From Aralia elata (Eukaryota > Streptophyta > Magnoliopsida > Apiales > Araliaceae): a stretch of DNA of 64,000 nt. The stretch lies in assembly GCA_034770075.1 (NCBI GenBank), contig CM068380.1, positions 30,380,005 to 30,444,004 on the forward strand, read 5' to 3'. A model generated the notes under the pieces. The model saw only the letters and a program-made list of their open reading frames with translations, was not told the DNA's origin and did not search any database. This document shows, piece after piece, positions 43,149 through 53,972 of this stretch (positions within the stretch are counted from its first letter, which is position 1; every line of letters starts with the position of its first letter). The translations under genes were made by a program, and so were the position numbers.

Positions 43149-46056
43149 TTGCCGTGAATTTTTAAACTCCATTATTAATTAAATATAAATTTAATTTTCA
43201 ATGAGTTAGTTTCGTATGATTATTTAAAATCTTGTGTATTTAATGGGTTATATGATTATATGATTTCGCGTAACTGCTATGATTAATTAAGGGGAGTCAC
43301 TAATGGTTTAATTAAATTAGTGAACTAACCCTACGGTTTTAATGTTGAAAGAATTGATAAAGTGCCGATTAATTAAATATTCAATTTAATTGAATATACT
43401 GTGGAAATGGATATTTAATTAATTTAAATGGAGTCTCAGTAATAGAATTATTAAATTAGTGGACTACCCTAGGTTATTTAATATCTAGAAATTTGATAAA
43501 TAAGAAATTGTTAAATTTTCAATTATTTTGAATATAGTAAATTAATTAATATCACTATTAATTAATAAAGATAATGTGAAATGTGATTAATAATATTTAA
43601 TAGTCCCGTTAGTAAATAAATAATAATTGACTAGTTAAATTTATTTAATTAACTAGTAGCAAAATAATGGGACACGGATTTTGTGACAAATCCCATTTAT
43701 TTTCAACCACAGTCAGAACGGAAGAGAAAGAATTTAAAATAAAATAAGTTGGGATGAACACTAAATCTCATCACTCAACCGCGTATGGATTTCGTGCGTG
43801 ATTTCTTGTCGGATTTCTATGGCTGATGATATGGTCGATATGATTCAGCGGTGTTGCCATCATCTTCTTCTTGTTCCCGCTGGTTAACCAATCTGGATAA
43901 AAGCTTGGCATGGTTGCTGAGTCTGCTATAAATTAGGACTTCGTTCTTCAGAACACAGTTGTTAAAAACTTCCAATTAAATTAGTATAGAGAGAGTATTG
44001 TTGGGAAGAGCAATATGAAGGAAGGTGCGTGCGAATGATCTCTGATTTCATTATCTATTGCGGAAGGAAGAGGAGGACTGCGAGCAAAAGGTAAGCCTTA
44101 TTGCAATACACCTTCGTTACGGATTGCTATGAATGCTCTGCTATATACTTGGAATTAATTTCTCAAATAAGATGTTTAAAACTTATCATTAATGATAATA
44201 AGGGGCTAAGGTTGAGTTATGCATGCTTGGAAATTATTATTAACCTTAAAATCCGAAGAAAAACCATTAAACTAAAACGAGAACGACGACTCTGGTTCAT
44301 CATGCCGCAACGTTACGCCTAAAGGCCATGACACCGCAACGTCAAGCCTGCTGCTTAAATTCCCACTGCAGCGTCAACACGTGGCAGCACGGGCCAGACC
44401 AGGATGAGACTCACGTCGCAGCGTGGAGTCTAGTTCTAAGCCTGGCGCTACAACATTGAGCCCGTGTTTTTGGCCGGGTCGGTCCGGATCGTGATGGTTC
44501 GGGTCGGGTCGTGCAATTTAATATTAACAATTTGTTAATTATTATTTAATTAATAATAATAATTATGTATAAATGCAGTTAGATTAATTATTTTTTATTC
44601 TGATTAATATTAAATAATAAGTCTGGATAACTAATTAGACATTGTTTAATTAATGTTAAATTAGGATAATTAGTTGATTAATTATTCGATTATTATTTGA
44701 TAATCACTAAGCAAATGAAGTTAATAGTGAAATTATTTATTATTAGTTTTGAATAATTAATAAACCCAATTAGTTATTGGTTAGTTAATCATATTTTATT
44801 AAGCCTTAAAATGCTTAATTATATATCAAGTATCAACCAAAATGGTGTTGTCTTAAGGCGAAAATTGATTAACCTGGTTGCAACTTACGTAGTTGTAGTG
44901 GCAATCAATGTGCTTTAATGATGCTACGTCTGTTTTGAATTTAGTCCTATGTGACTAATTGTTATATGAATATGTACCTAATTGTGTAGGATTTTAAGGA
45001 GCATGTGTTATAATATTGTAGCAGACGCACCAGGCAAGTTTTTAAATGCTTGTCTAACCCTTGTGTTGGTCAAGTTTTCCTATCCTAGCTCAAATTATTT
45101 ATTTAGCAAGTTTTTCCTAACCTTGCTCGAGTTAATTATTTAAGCTTGAACTTTACTTCCAAGCATGCTCTAAGTGGTTAAATTTCTTTACGATTATTCC
45201 ACATTAATATTATTGTGATTCGCACTTGGTGCAATTTAGCTCGTACATCCTTTGACTTGTGTCGTAATTAAAGTTCTATATTGCATAAACTGTTCAGAGT
45301 TAAGTCTAAGCCATTGTTCGGCTAGACATAAGCATATTTAATAAAAGCTTTCCAAGCCATTTGAAGGTGCAGATTCTTGGACTAATATGAACACTCCAAA
45401 AATATAGGGGAGTACCCCGCGTATCTAATTATAAGATAAAAGAACTAAAATTAAATGTTATGCATACACATAGTGTACTAGAGGTTGATCCCCTCGAGTA
45501 CGTATTTCTGAGCCAGTAACCAAAGGATCAATTAGCTATTGATTCCATTGGAAGTGTATTGTTCATGCCTATATTGGCTATCATTTATTTTAAAAGCAGT
45601 AATTATTTTTGCTTTCGTTATTCTCTTCGTTGAATCGTTTTTAGATATTTCTTTTATTCATGATGTATATCATTTCTTGCTGTTATTTAAACTTGCTGAG
45701 CAAACTAGTTGTTCACCCTTATTATATCATGAATCCTATTGCAGTTAAGCCCGAGACCTCAGGCAAAGACAAGGGCAAGGAAAAGATGAAGTAATTGATT
45801 TCAAGTAGCGGACTTTATTTTATGCTTAGTTTAATTTATTATCAATGTAATTTGAACCCTGATTTAATATTTAGGGTATGTATTGATTTATGTATTAAGG
45901 TTATCGAATCTTGGGACTAGTAACACCTTTTAAATGAACAACATATGTTTATTATATTTCACATTTAGTTATTGTATGTTGTTTGGAGGTGGATGTTTAT
46001 ATTGGATCGTGATGACCAGATTTGGGTATCTGAGACTCGAATTTGGGGGCGTCACA
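43149..46056 (+). repeat. G3 5' LTR
   Basis: 2908 bp. The right LTR starts TGGCCGTGAA; here the first bases read TTGCCGTGAA, so the terminal TG is altered. It ends GGGGGCGTCACA. It is AT-rich overall with a GC-rich patch at about 44300-44500 holding several GCAGCGT-like words. Small frames (44101-44322, 45539-45748) have no recognisable product. Confidence 0.92.
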
Positions 46057-46059
46057 GGT

Positions 46060-46077
46060 TGGTATCAAAGCTCTAGG
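46060..46077 (+). other. G3 primer binding site (initiator-Met tRNA)
   Basis: TGGTATCAAAGCTCTAGG lies three bases after the LTR. This is the common tRNA-iMet site of chromoviruses, with one extra A. Confidence 0.88.
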
Positions 46078-46267
46078 TTATAAACGTTAGGATTGCGAAA
46101 TCTAGATTATAACCTTAGTATTAAACTCGTATAGAGTGCATTAGGAGATAAATCAGGGAGATTTATCATATTTGGTATTTTGATGAATTGGGGAATTTAT
46201 CGAGTCGAGTAGTCCCCAATAAAATATAACTTCATTCCTTCAATGAATATATTTTATTGTTATACTA

Positions 46268-47122
46268 ATGTTAGTTTTGTGTGTTCATGGGATGGCTGCC
46301 GTAGGAGAGACCAGTGGAGTCCGGGAGGAGGAGGTATTCACCGATATACTTGTTATCGAGCAGTTAGTGGGCTATACACCTGTTGCCCCAGGAGTAACAT
46401 TGAGCGGGCCCGACCCAGAGGAGGACTACTTGGAAGATCTGGTAAAGCCTGTCATAGGCGGAGTGTTGAGATCTGGTAGTCAAGACAGGGATGATGAGTC
46501 CGAGGAGGACCCAGCTAATATAGAGATGGGTGGAGCTGCTGCAGAGGTACCCGGTGAGGGATCTCCGGTGTTGCACACCTTTCAAGATGACTTGCTCGGG
46601 GATTATGTCAATCGCATAATAGAGTAGGAGCAGATTATCGAGCAGCAAAATGCTCGTATTGCACACCTAGATGAGGAGAATTATGTCCATCAGGAGATGA
46701 AAAATTAGTACAAGGCAGATGTGTACTCGGTACAGTTCCAGATAGCTAAGCTGAAAGCTCAGAATTCAGCAGTTAGAGAGTGCTACACCCCAGTTAGGTC
46801 CCACAGTGCAACAGTTGGTGTTGCAAATAGTCAGTTGAAGCAGGCATTAGAGCAGGCAGATGTCAGGGAGGTGGAGCTATAGACAGTTCTACAGGCTGTT
46901 AGGGCTAAGCGAGACTTGGAGCAGGTAGAAAGGATTCAGATGCAGGAGTTATGGGTTCGCGCAGCCACGAGGGTGGATGTGCTTGAGGGAGAGGTTCGAG
47001 ATGGATCCGCCAGGATCGATACCTTAGAGTATGCCATATATATAGCAGTGGCCAGATTTCAGGATCGAGTCAGGAGATACCCTCGGGAGGAGGGCAGTAG
47101 TTGGCGCATGATCAGATGCTGA
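46268..47122 (+). pseudogene. Extra coiled-coil ORF between G3 LTR and gag
   Basis: One frame runs from 46268 (or Met at 46292, MAAVGETSGV) to 47122, broken by TAG at 46625, about 46687 and about 46880. The first third is acidic. The rest is rich in Gln, Glu, Ala, Arg and Leu in a heptad-like pattern (for example VLEGEVRDGSARIDTLEYAI), which suggests a coiled coil. The length would be about 285 residues. It matches no retrotransposon domain known to me. It lies in sense orientation before gag, so translation could come from the same RNA. Confidence 0.55.
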
Positions 47123-47595
47123 GTGGTTGATCAGTTGGCTCAACAGGCACTTCTTCGGGCAGTCCGCCGTAGCAGACATTGACTTATTGGTCTAGTACCT
47201 TTGTATTTACTTGGTTGTGGTAATGAGTCCCACTTTTGTTTAATAGGGACAGACTTATGATGAAAATTCTGATGCCTTGTTGTATGCGTAGAATGGTAGT
47301 TAACCCCAACTTTTGTTTTGATAGAGGGGGTAGGTAGTAGTGAATCCTAACCTTTTATTTAATAGAGGATTGTTAGCAGTAGGCATTTTATGCCATTGAG
47401 CATTTATAGTAGTATGCCAAATGTTGGGCTAGTCTGTATTAAAACATTGGTATATAAATATAAATGTAGTTATTTCCTTTTGAATCGAATGTGTTTGATA
47501 CATGCTTTTACTATTGAATGTTGACTTAACCGACATAGTGCGAAAAGCATAACATAATAAGCAGAAGCCTAAGATTTGTTCTTTAGCAGATCATA
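47123..47595 (+). other. Spacer before G3 gag with three diverged repeats
   Basis: No frame is recognisable. CCCACTTTTGTTTAATAG, CCCAACTTTTGTTTTGATAG and CCTAACCTTTTATTTAATAG recur about 70 bases apart between 47230 and 47370. Confidence 0.55.
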
Positions 47596-48456
47596 ATGCC
47601 GCCAAGAGGTAGACCCCGCAACCAACGTGTCGTTGAGTCAGAAAGTGAGGTTAGAGATCAACCTAACCCAATGAGAATATTTATTGAACTGCTAGCCGAG
47701 GCTCTGCAAGCTAGAACCCCACCAGCAGTGGTACCACCAGCACCCCAGCCAGTGCATCACTTGGCCAACTTCAAGGATTTCAAACTGGTTGGACCACCTG
47801 AGTTCAAGGGAACTCTCGGCCCCACAGAAGCATAAACTTGGATCGAGGAGATGGAGAAAGTCTTCGAGGTCGCACGAGTGGTCGAGGAGCAGAAAACCGG
47901 AGTCGCCACCTTCATGATGAAGGGCAAAGCTAATTATTGGTGGAAAGCCAATAAGGGGTGAGCAGGCGATGGAGTTATACCTTGGGACAAATTCAAGGAG
48001 CTATTCTTCGAGAATTACTTCTCGAAGAATACGCAACAAGATATGGAGGTCAAGTTTCTAGAACTGAAACAAGGTGGTATGACGGTCAGAGAGTACGCGG
48101 CGAAATTTTACGAGTTAGCCCGATTCGCTCCACATCAGGTGGACACGGAGGCAAGGAAGGCAAGAAGGTTCGAGTTAGGATTGAAGCTGTGGGTGCAGAA
48201 AACCGTCGATGTGTTGAAGAATAAGAATTTCTCTGAACTGCTGGAAAGGGCTATCATTGCGGAAGGAGGCAATGAAGCCATAACACGTTTTAAACAGGAA
48301 AAGAAGGCCGGTCAGGAAGGGAAAAAAGGGGGAAGCAGCGGAGGCAGCAACCCCAATAAGCGTAAATGGATGGAGAGCCAATCCTCCGGAGGCAACAAGT
48401 CTGGGGGAGAGGCTAAGTCAAGTGGGAAGTGTAGCAGCTGCAGAAGAATCACTTAG
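47596..48456 (+). pseudogene. gag: G3 gag
   Basis: It starts MPPRGRPRNQRVVESES. Capsid segments are FKLVGPPEFKGTLGPTEA, TFMMKGKANYWW, FFENYFSKNTQQDMEVKFLEL and YELARFAPHQVDTEARKARR. A basic, Gly/Ser-rich linker follows. TAA at 47833 and TGA at about 47959 interrupt the one frame. The first knuckle, CSSC plus NHLGEC, is broken by a one-base loss at about 48445. Confidence 0.9.
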
Positions 48457-48464
48457 GGGAGTGT

Positions 48465-49340
48465 ATGAAAGGGAGAAACATTTGTTATTGCTGCGGACAA
48501 TCGGGGCACCTGGCTCTTAAGTGTCTGAATAGGCAGAAGGGAGGGTGTTTCTCGTGTGGAGCCCCAGACCATCAGATCAAAGACTGCCCGAAGAAAAAGG
48601 GCGATGCAGCTAGCGGTAACCGCAACAACAACAACAATCACAACAACAGGCCTAGCATTGGAGGGTCAGTCAGTCAAGCTAACAGACCAACGGCACGTAC
48701 GTTCAACATGACCGTCAAGGATGTGATAGAGTCTAAGGACATAGTGTCAGGTATCATCCTAATCAATGATATAAATGCATATGTGTTATTTGATTTGAGT
48801 GCTACCCGCTCTTTTGTTTGTGAAGAATTTGTTAGAAGGTTAGATTTGCCTCGTGAAAGGTTAGAACACCCTATGAACATAGAAGTAGCAAACAAAGAGA
48901 TTATCCCCGTAGAATACATTTATAGGAATTGTTTCGTCAGATTATGAGGATTTGAGCTCGACATGGACTTGATACCAATTTGTTTGGGGCAGTTTGATGT
49001 AATCCTTGGGATGGATTGGTTATCAAGTTACGGAGCAGTCATCGACTATAAGAAGAAATGTGTGCACCTACAGACGTCAAATAAGTCGAAAGTGGTATTC
49101 TATGGTAGTAAATCGCCAGGACAATCTTGTTGTCTGACGATGATGCAAACAAGAAAGTTGCTTAGAAAGGGTTGCACATGGTATTTGGCTCACGTGGTTG
49201 ATACTCAACGAGTCAGGGATGAACTGAGTCAGATACCTGTCGTAAGGGAATTTGCTGATGTCTTTTCAGATGAAATTTCGGGACTGCCACCAGATAGGGA
49301 GATAGAATTTGTGATTGACTTGGTACCAGGGACGACACCA
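48465..49340 (+). pseudogene. G3 nucleocapsid and protease
   Basis: Two good CX2CX4HX4C knuckles occur: CYCCGQSGHLALKC and CFSCGAPDHQIKDC. The protease follows as NAYVLFDLSATRSFVCEEF, where the D-S-G triad reads D-L-S: two transitions destroyed the triad's Ser and Gly. TGA at 48945 breaks the frame. Reading resumes with DVILGMDWLSSYGAVIDYKK. Confidence 0.9.
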
Positions 49341-50237
49341 ATATCCAAGGTGCCGTACCGGATGGCACCAGTAGAGATGAAAGAGTTAATGGTTCAAATG
49401 CAGGAACTGTTAGATAAGGGTTATATCAAACCGAGCGTGTTCCCGTGGGGAGCGCCAGTTCTATTTGTAAAGAAGAAGGATGGTTCGATGAGGCTTTGTA
49501 TCGACTATTGAGAGTTGAACAAAGTTACGATTAAGAATAGGTATCTGCTGCCTATGATTAATGATATATTTAATCAACTCAAGGGAGCGAAATAATTTTC
49601 AAAGATCGACCTAAGGACGGGATATCATCAGCTAAAGGTGAGGCTGGAATATATTCCGAAGACTGCATTCAAAACTCGTTATGGACATTTCGAGTTTCTG
49701 GTAATGTTATTTGGACTGAAAAATGTACCAACGACATTCATGGATATGATGAATAGAGTGTTCAAGGGGTACTTGGACAAGTTCGTAGTCGTATTCATCG
49801 ATGATATCTTGGTGTATTTGGAAATAGAGGAGGAGCATGCTGAACATTTAAGAATTGTGTTAGAGACTCTTAGAAGAGAGAAGTTGTATGCAAAGCTTAC
49901 TAAGTGTGAGTTTTGGTTGCAAAGGGTGCAGTTCCTAGATCACGTCATTGATAAGGATGGTGTTTCGATAGATACAACAAAAGTAGAGGCCATTATCAAT
50001 TAGGAGCAGCCGAAGACGCCTACGGAGATCAGGAGTTTTCTAGGGTTAGCGGGATACTATCAGAGATTCATCTAGGATTTCTCAAATATAGCCTCGCCAT
50101 TGACCAACCTTACTAGGAAGGCAGTTAAGTTCGTTTGGACGGAAAAATCCTAAGGGAGTTTTATGGAGCTGAAGAAAAGACGTAGCCAAGCACCGGTGTT
50201 GGCTTTACCGGACAACACTGGAGGCTTTGTAGTGTAT
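49341..50237 (+). pseudogene. G3 reverse transcriptase
   Basis: The same frame as the protease continues: APVLFVKKKDGSMRLCIDY, TGA (Arg CGA in relatives), FSKIDLRTGYHQLKV (motif A Asp present), FGLKNVPTTFMDMMN, and active site VVFIDDILVY with both Asp. Further stops fall at 49512, about 49593, 50001 (TAG for Trp) and about 50073. Several are explained by one C-to-T or G-to-A change. Ends at SD of the first RNase H strand, where the solo LTR lies. Confidence 0.9.
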
Positions 50238-50242
50238 AGCGA

Positions 50243-52044
50243 TGTTATGTTTGTATATTACGCAAGCATGCAATCAAATTACACAAATAAGGCGGAAGCG
50301 TGATAAAACGGATTTTAAAATTTTCATACAAACCATCACCATGATCTATCCTTGTATTCAATTATCAATTAAACGAAAGAGAAAGAGAATAAGAATTATA
50401 CCCTCGTAGATCAAAGCTTCCTCGGGTACAAGTTCAACTCCTAGTCCTTCGTGTTCTCCTCGAATTCCACCGATGAGATTCCTTCCTTTGATCAACGTTA
50501 GCCACCCAAGTGTTTGGCCTCTAGAGGTGATCCACCAAGGAATAATAGTTATTCAAGAAGATGGGTGTTGGCAAAACCCTAGTTTCTATCTCTATAGAAA
50601 TTGCAAGTACTCTCCACAATCTAATGCAAGTGTGTGTAACCCTAATCTATGATAAGACTCCTCTTATTTATAGATGTAGGAATAACCCTTCCCTAAACTA
50701 TTTAGGATTAGGGTTTCTATTATAATTAAACTCCTTTAATTAATTGTGCTCCTAATCTAATTAGGAATTCATGGGAGAGTACTTCTATTAATTAATTCCC
50801 AATCCCTATTAGGAATTAAATAATAGTAATAGTAATAATAATAATAATAATAAGACTCCTCTTATTAATTTATATTTAATATTTCCAAAATATTAAATAA
50901 TAAATATTAAGCTATTTAATTAATTCTATCTCCATAGATTAAATTAAATACACTTAACTTATTATTACAATTATGTCATTTACTTCTTAAATAAATATTT
51001 TTCTTTTGCAGTGTGACCCTTTAGGTTCTTCATATTAAACCGGTTGTGAATAAATAAATTAGAACAATTCTAATCTTATTTAAATAAATAAATAAATAAT
51101 ATTTATTCTACAATAAGGGTAAGCCCCCTTAGCGATCAACGACTTTTTCAGATAATATAGATTTTAACATTAATCACAAAAGAACCTTTCAGTGAATAGT
51201 TACCGTACAATTCAATCCTTCTACCATGTAACATCCCAATTAAATATAAGACATGGATTTACTGTCAAGTCTTATTTTATTTAATTATATGTACTTCGAT
51301 TCCCAAATGCACAACTCTAAATAATGCAAATTAGAAACTCCTTTCTAATTTCATTCTGCCTTGGCCAAGGACTACTGAGTTGTCATTTATCAAATCACAT
51401 AGGACATATCATCTTTTACTAGACGAGGTAGATTCTTCGTTGATCATTCACCTATCTCCATGTACAATTAATTATACCCAACCATACCCTTTTATATACC
51501 CAAAAGGTCTTAAGGGACATGTTAAAGTATAACTCATCATACACAAGACACTATGATGATCTCAAGTCCAAGGATCACTTGTACTACTATCACTAGAGGA
51601 ATTCTATTGACAGCCGAGTAAAACTCCATTAGGTATTCCTTAGCGAGCCACGTTCAGTGAACTTATTCTCCAATAAGCACCTACATACTTGCTTTAGTGT
51701 CTCCACACAAATGATTATGAGATCAATCATCCTCTTCCTAAGAGTAAGCAACGTATGTACTAATCTATCCGGATTCACTAATCCCCTTTTTAGTAATCCA
51801 ACGATTATGAACGATTTTAGTTTATGAGCTATCTAGAATTTAGATCTCATTAGCATGATCACCATCATGATTCTAAAAGCATTGCTCAAAACTATGGGTT
51901 TATCACATTTAATATAACAACACTATGTAGATAATATAAAATACCTTTTAAGAAAATCAATTCTTTTATTAATAAATGAATAAGATTACAAAGTATATGC
52001 TACATCATATCAAATTTGATTGTCTAGTGTGCATACTACTTTCA
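50243..52044 (-). mobile_element. Solo copia LTR of the C1/C2 family
   Basis: 1802 bp, reverse orientation, TGTTATGTTT...CATACTACTTTCA. Flanks AGCGA (50238-50242) and AGTGA (52045-52049) are a target-site duplication with one C-to-T change. The inverted TATA box is at 50665-50672. There is no internal sequence. It splits the Asp-containing first strand of the G3 RNase H (YSD and ASHKGLGCVLM). Confidence 0.95.
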
Positions 52045-52047
52045 AGT

Positions 52048-52670
52048 GATGCATCACACAAAGGTCTTGGTTGTGTGTTGATGCAGCACGGCAAGGTCAT
52101 TGTGTACGTGTCACGTCAGCTGAAGGACTATGAGAAGGGTTACCAGACTCATGACCTGGAGTTGGCCGCGGTAGTTTTCACCTTGAAGATTTGGAGGCAC
52201 TACCTATACGGAGAGAAGTGCGAGATATATACGGATCACAAAAGTCTAAAATATATCTTTGCTCAAAGGAGCTAAACATGAGGCAGCGCCGATGGTTAGA
52301 ATTGATCAAGGATTATGACTGTGAGATTCTGTCCCATCCGGGAAAAGTAAATGTTGTGGCCGATGCCTTAAGTAGACAAGGTAGAGAGAAGTTGTTGAAG
52401 TTAACCACTCAGGAAGAGTTGGTAAGGGATTTTGAACGACTCGAGTTGGAGATCAAGTATCCGAGGGAGTCAAATGAGCAATTATGTGCGTTGACAGTGA
52501 GTCCGACCTTATGGGATAAAATAAAGGAGGCTCAGGAAAATGATGAAGAATGTGATGGTATAAGGAAGCGAATTTCCGAAGGGGAAAAGCTCAAGTATAA
52601 GATTGATAGCATAGGTTTGATAAGATTTGAAGGAAGGATCTGGGTACCGTTGAATCCGGAGTTAACATAA
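52048..52670 (+). pseudogene. G3 RNase H and linker
   Basis: ASHKGLGCVLMQHGKVIVYV, SRQLKDYEKGYQTHDLELAA and YTDHKSLKYIFAQ are the classical RNase H motifs. A one-base shift at about 52268 leads to MRQRRWLELIKDYDCEI and NVVADALSRQ. The linker STLTT-like region precedes integrase. Confidence 0.9.
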
Positions 52671-53560
52671 GAGATTCTCCAAGAAGCTCACAGTACAAGG
52701 TACTCAGTACATCCCGGTAGCACGAAGATGTATCAGGATTTATGACCATATTTTTGGTGGCCGAATATGAAGAGGGAGGTAGCAGAGTGTGTCAGCAGAT
52801 GTCTAACATGCCAACGAGTTAAAGCAGAACACCAGCGACCGAGCGGACTGCTGCAACCATTAGAGATTTCGAAGTTGAAGTGGGAGCACATCACCATTGA
52901 CTTTGTGGTGGGTCTGCCACCGACACAAAAGGGTTCAGACGCAATCTAGGTAATTATAGATCGTCTGACCAAGTCTGCTCATTTTCTACCGATCAGAATA
53001 CGGTACAATTTGGAACAATTAGCTAGACTTTATGTGAAAGAGATAGTGTCGCGACAAGGAGTGCCGACAAGGAGTCCGACAGAGATCCGCGCTTCACGTC
53101 AAATTTTTGGAGGAGTTTACAAGAGAGATTGGGAATGCAGTTCAGGTTGAGTACAACATATCATCCTAAAACTGATGGCCAGAGAGAGCGAACGATTCAG
53201 ACTTTGGAAGATATGCTCTGAGCAGTTGTGATGGACTTAAAGAGCGGTTGGGATGATCACTTGCCACTGGTAAATTTCGCTTACAACAACAGTTATCACG
53301 CTAGTATTGGTATGCCACCGTATGAAGCATTATATGGGAGAAGGTGTCGAACACCGTTGTGTTGGGACGAGGTCGAAGAACGAAAACTGCTAGGACCTGA
53401 AATGGTGCAGTAGACAACATATACGGTGAAGCTGATCAGTAACCGCCTGGTAGCAGCACAAGACCGTTAGAAGAAGTACACTAACTTACATCGTAAGGAG
53501 CGGGACTTCGAAGTGGGTAGTTTTGTATTCTTGAAGGTATCTCCTTGGAAAGGGAAGATT
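52671..53560 (+). pseudogene. G3 integrase
   Basis: The zinc site is present (HSTRYSVHPGSTKM with two His; CVSRCLTC with two Cys). The core shows ITIDFVVGLPPTQKG (first Asp), SDRDPRFTSNFWRSL (second Asp, after a frameshift at about 53065) and TDGQRERTIQTLED (Glu). Stops occur at 52668, about 52743, 52947, about 53219, 53411 and about 53468. All catalytic residues are recognisable although the frame is broken. Confidence 0.9.
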
Positions 53561-53564
53561 CGTT

Positions 53565-53921
53565 TTGGTAATAAGCCCTAGGTTTATAGGACCGTTCGAG
53601 ATTTTGAGGCGAGTCGGTGAAGTGGCGTACGAGGTAGCGTTACCTCCTAAACTTGAGCACATTCACAACGTGTTTAATGTGTCAGTGTTACGACTATACA
53701 AACCAGACTACAAGCACATTATATCCTATGAGCCAATTCAAGTCGAGAAGGACTTATCTTACGAAGATATTCCTATCCAAATACTTGATAAGAAGGAACA
53801 GAAGCTAAGGAATAAGGTCATTCATTCCGTTAAAGTTCTTTGGAGGAATCACGCGGTTGAGGAAGCCATGTGGGATCTTGAGGAAAGGATGAGAGCGAAC
53901 TATCCGCAGTTATTTGAGTAA
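53565..53921 (+). pseudogene. G3 integrase C-terminus and chromodomain
   Basis: The frame contains FIGPFEILRRVGEVAYEVAL, the GPY/F module, then HNVFNVSVLRLYKPDY. The chromodomain lies at about residues 80-118: DIPIQILDKKEQKLRNKV followed by VKVLWRNHAVEEAMWDLEE. Chromodomains steer chromovirus insertion to heterochromatin. It is joined to the upstream part by a frameshift at about 53560. Confidence 0.92.
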
Positions 53922-53955
53922 CCTTAAGTTGCAATTCCGAGGACGGAATTTTTAT

Positions 53956-53967
53956 AAGGGGGGAGGA
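53956..53967 (+). other. G3 polypurine tract
   Basis: AAGGGGGGAGGA lies five bases before the 3' LTR (53973), at the expected place for plus-strand priming. Confidence 0.85.
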
Positions 53968-53972
53968 TATAA

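Noticed and set aside
43149..46056. Candidate host gene in the AT-rich stretch
   Set aside because: The same sequence recurs at 53973-56884. It is the LTR of G3.
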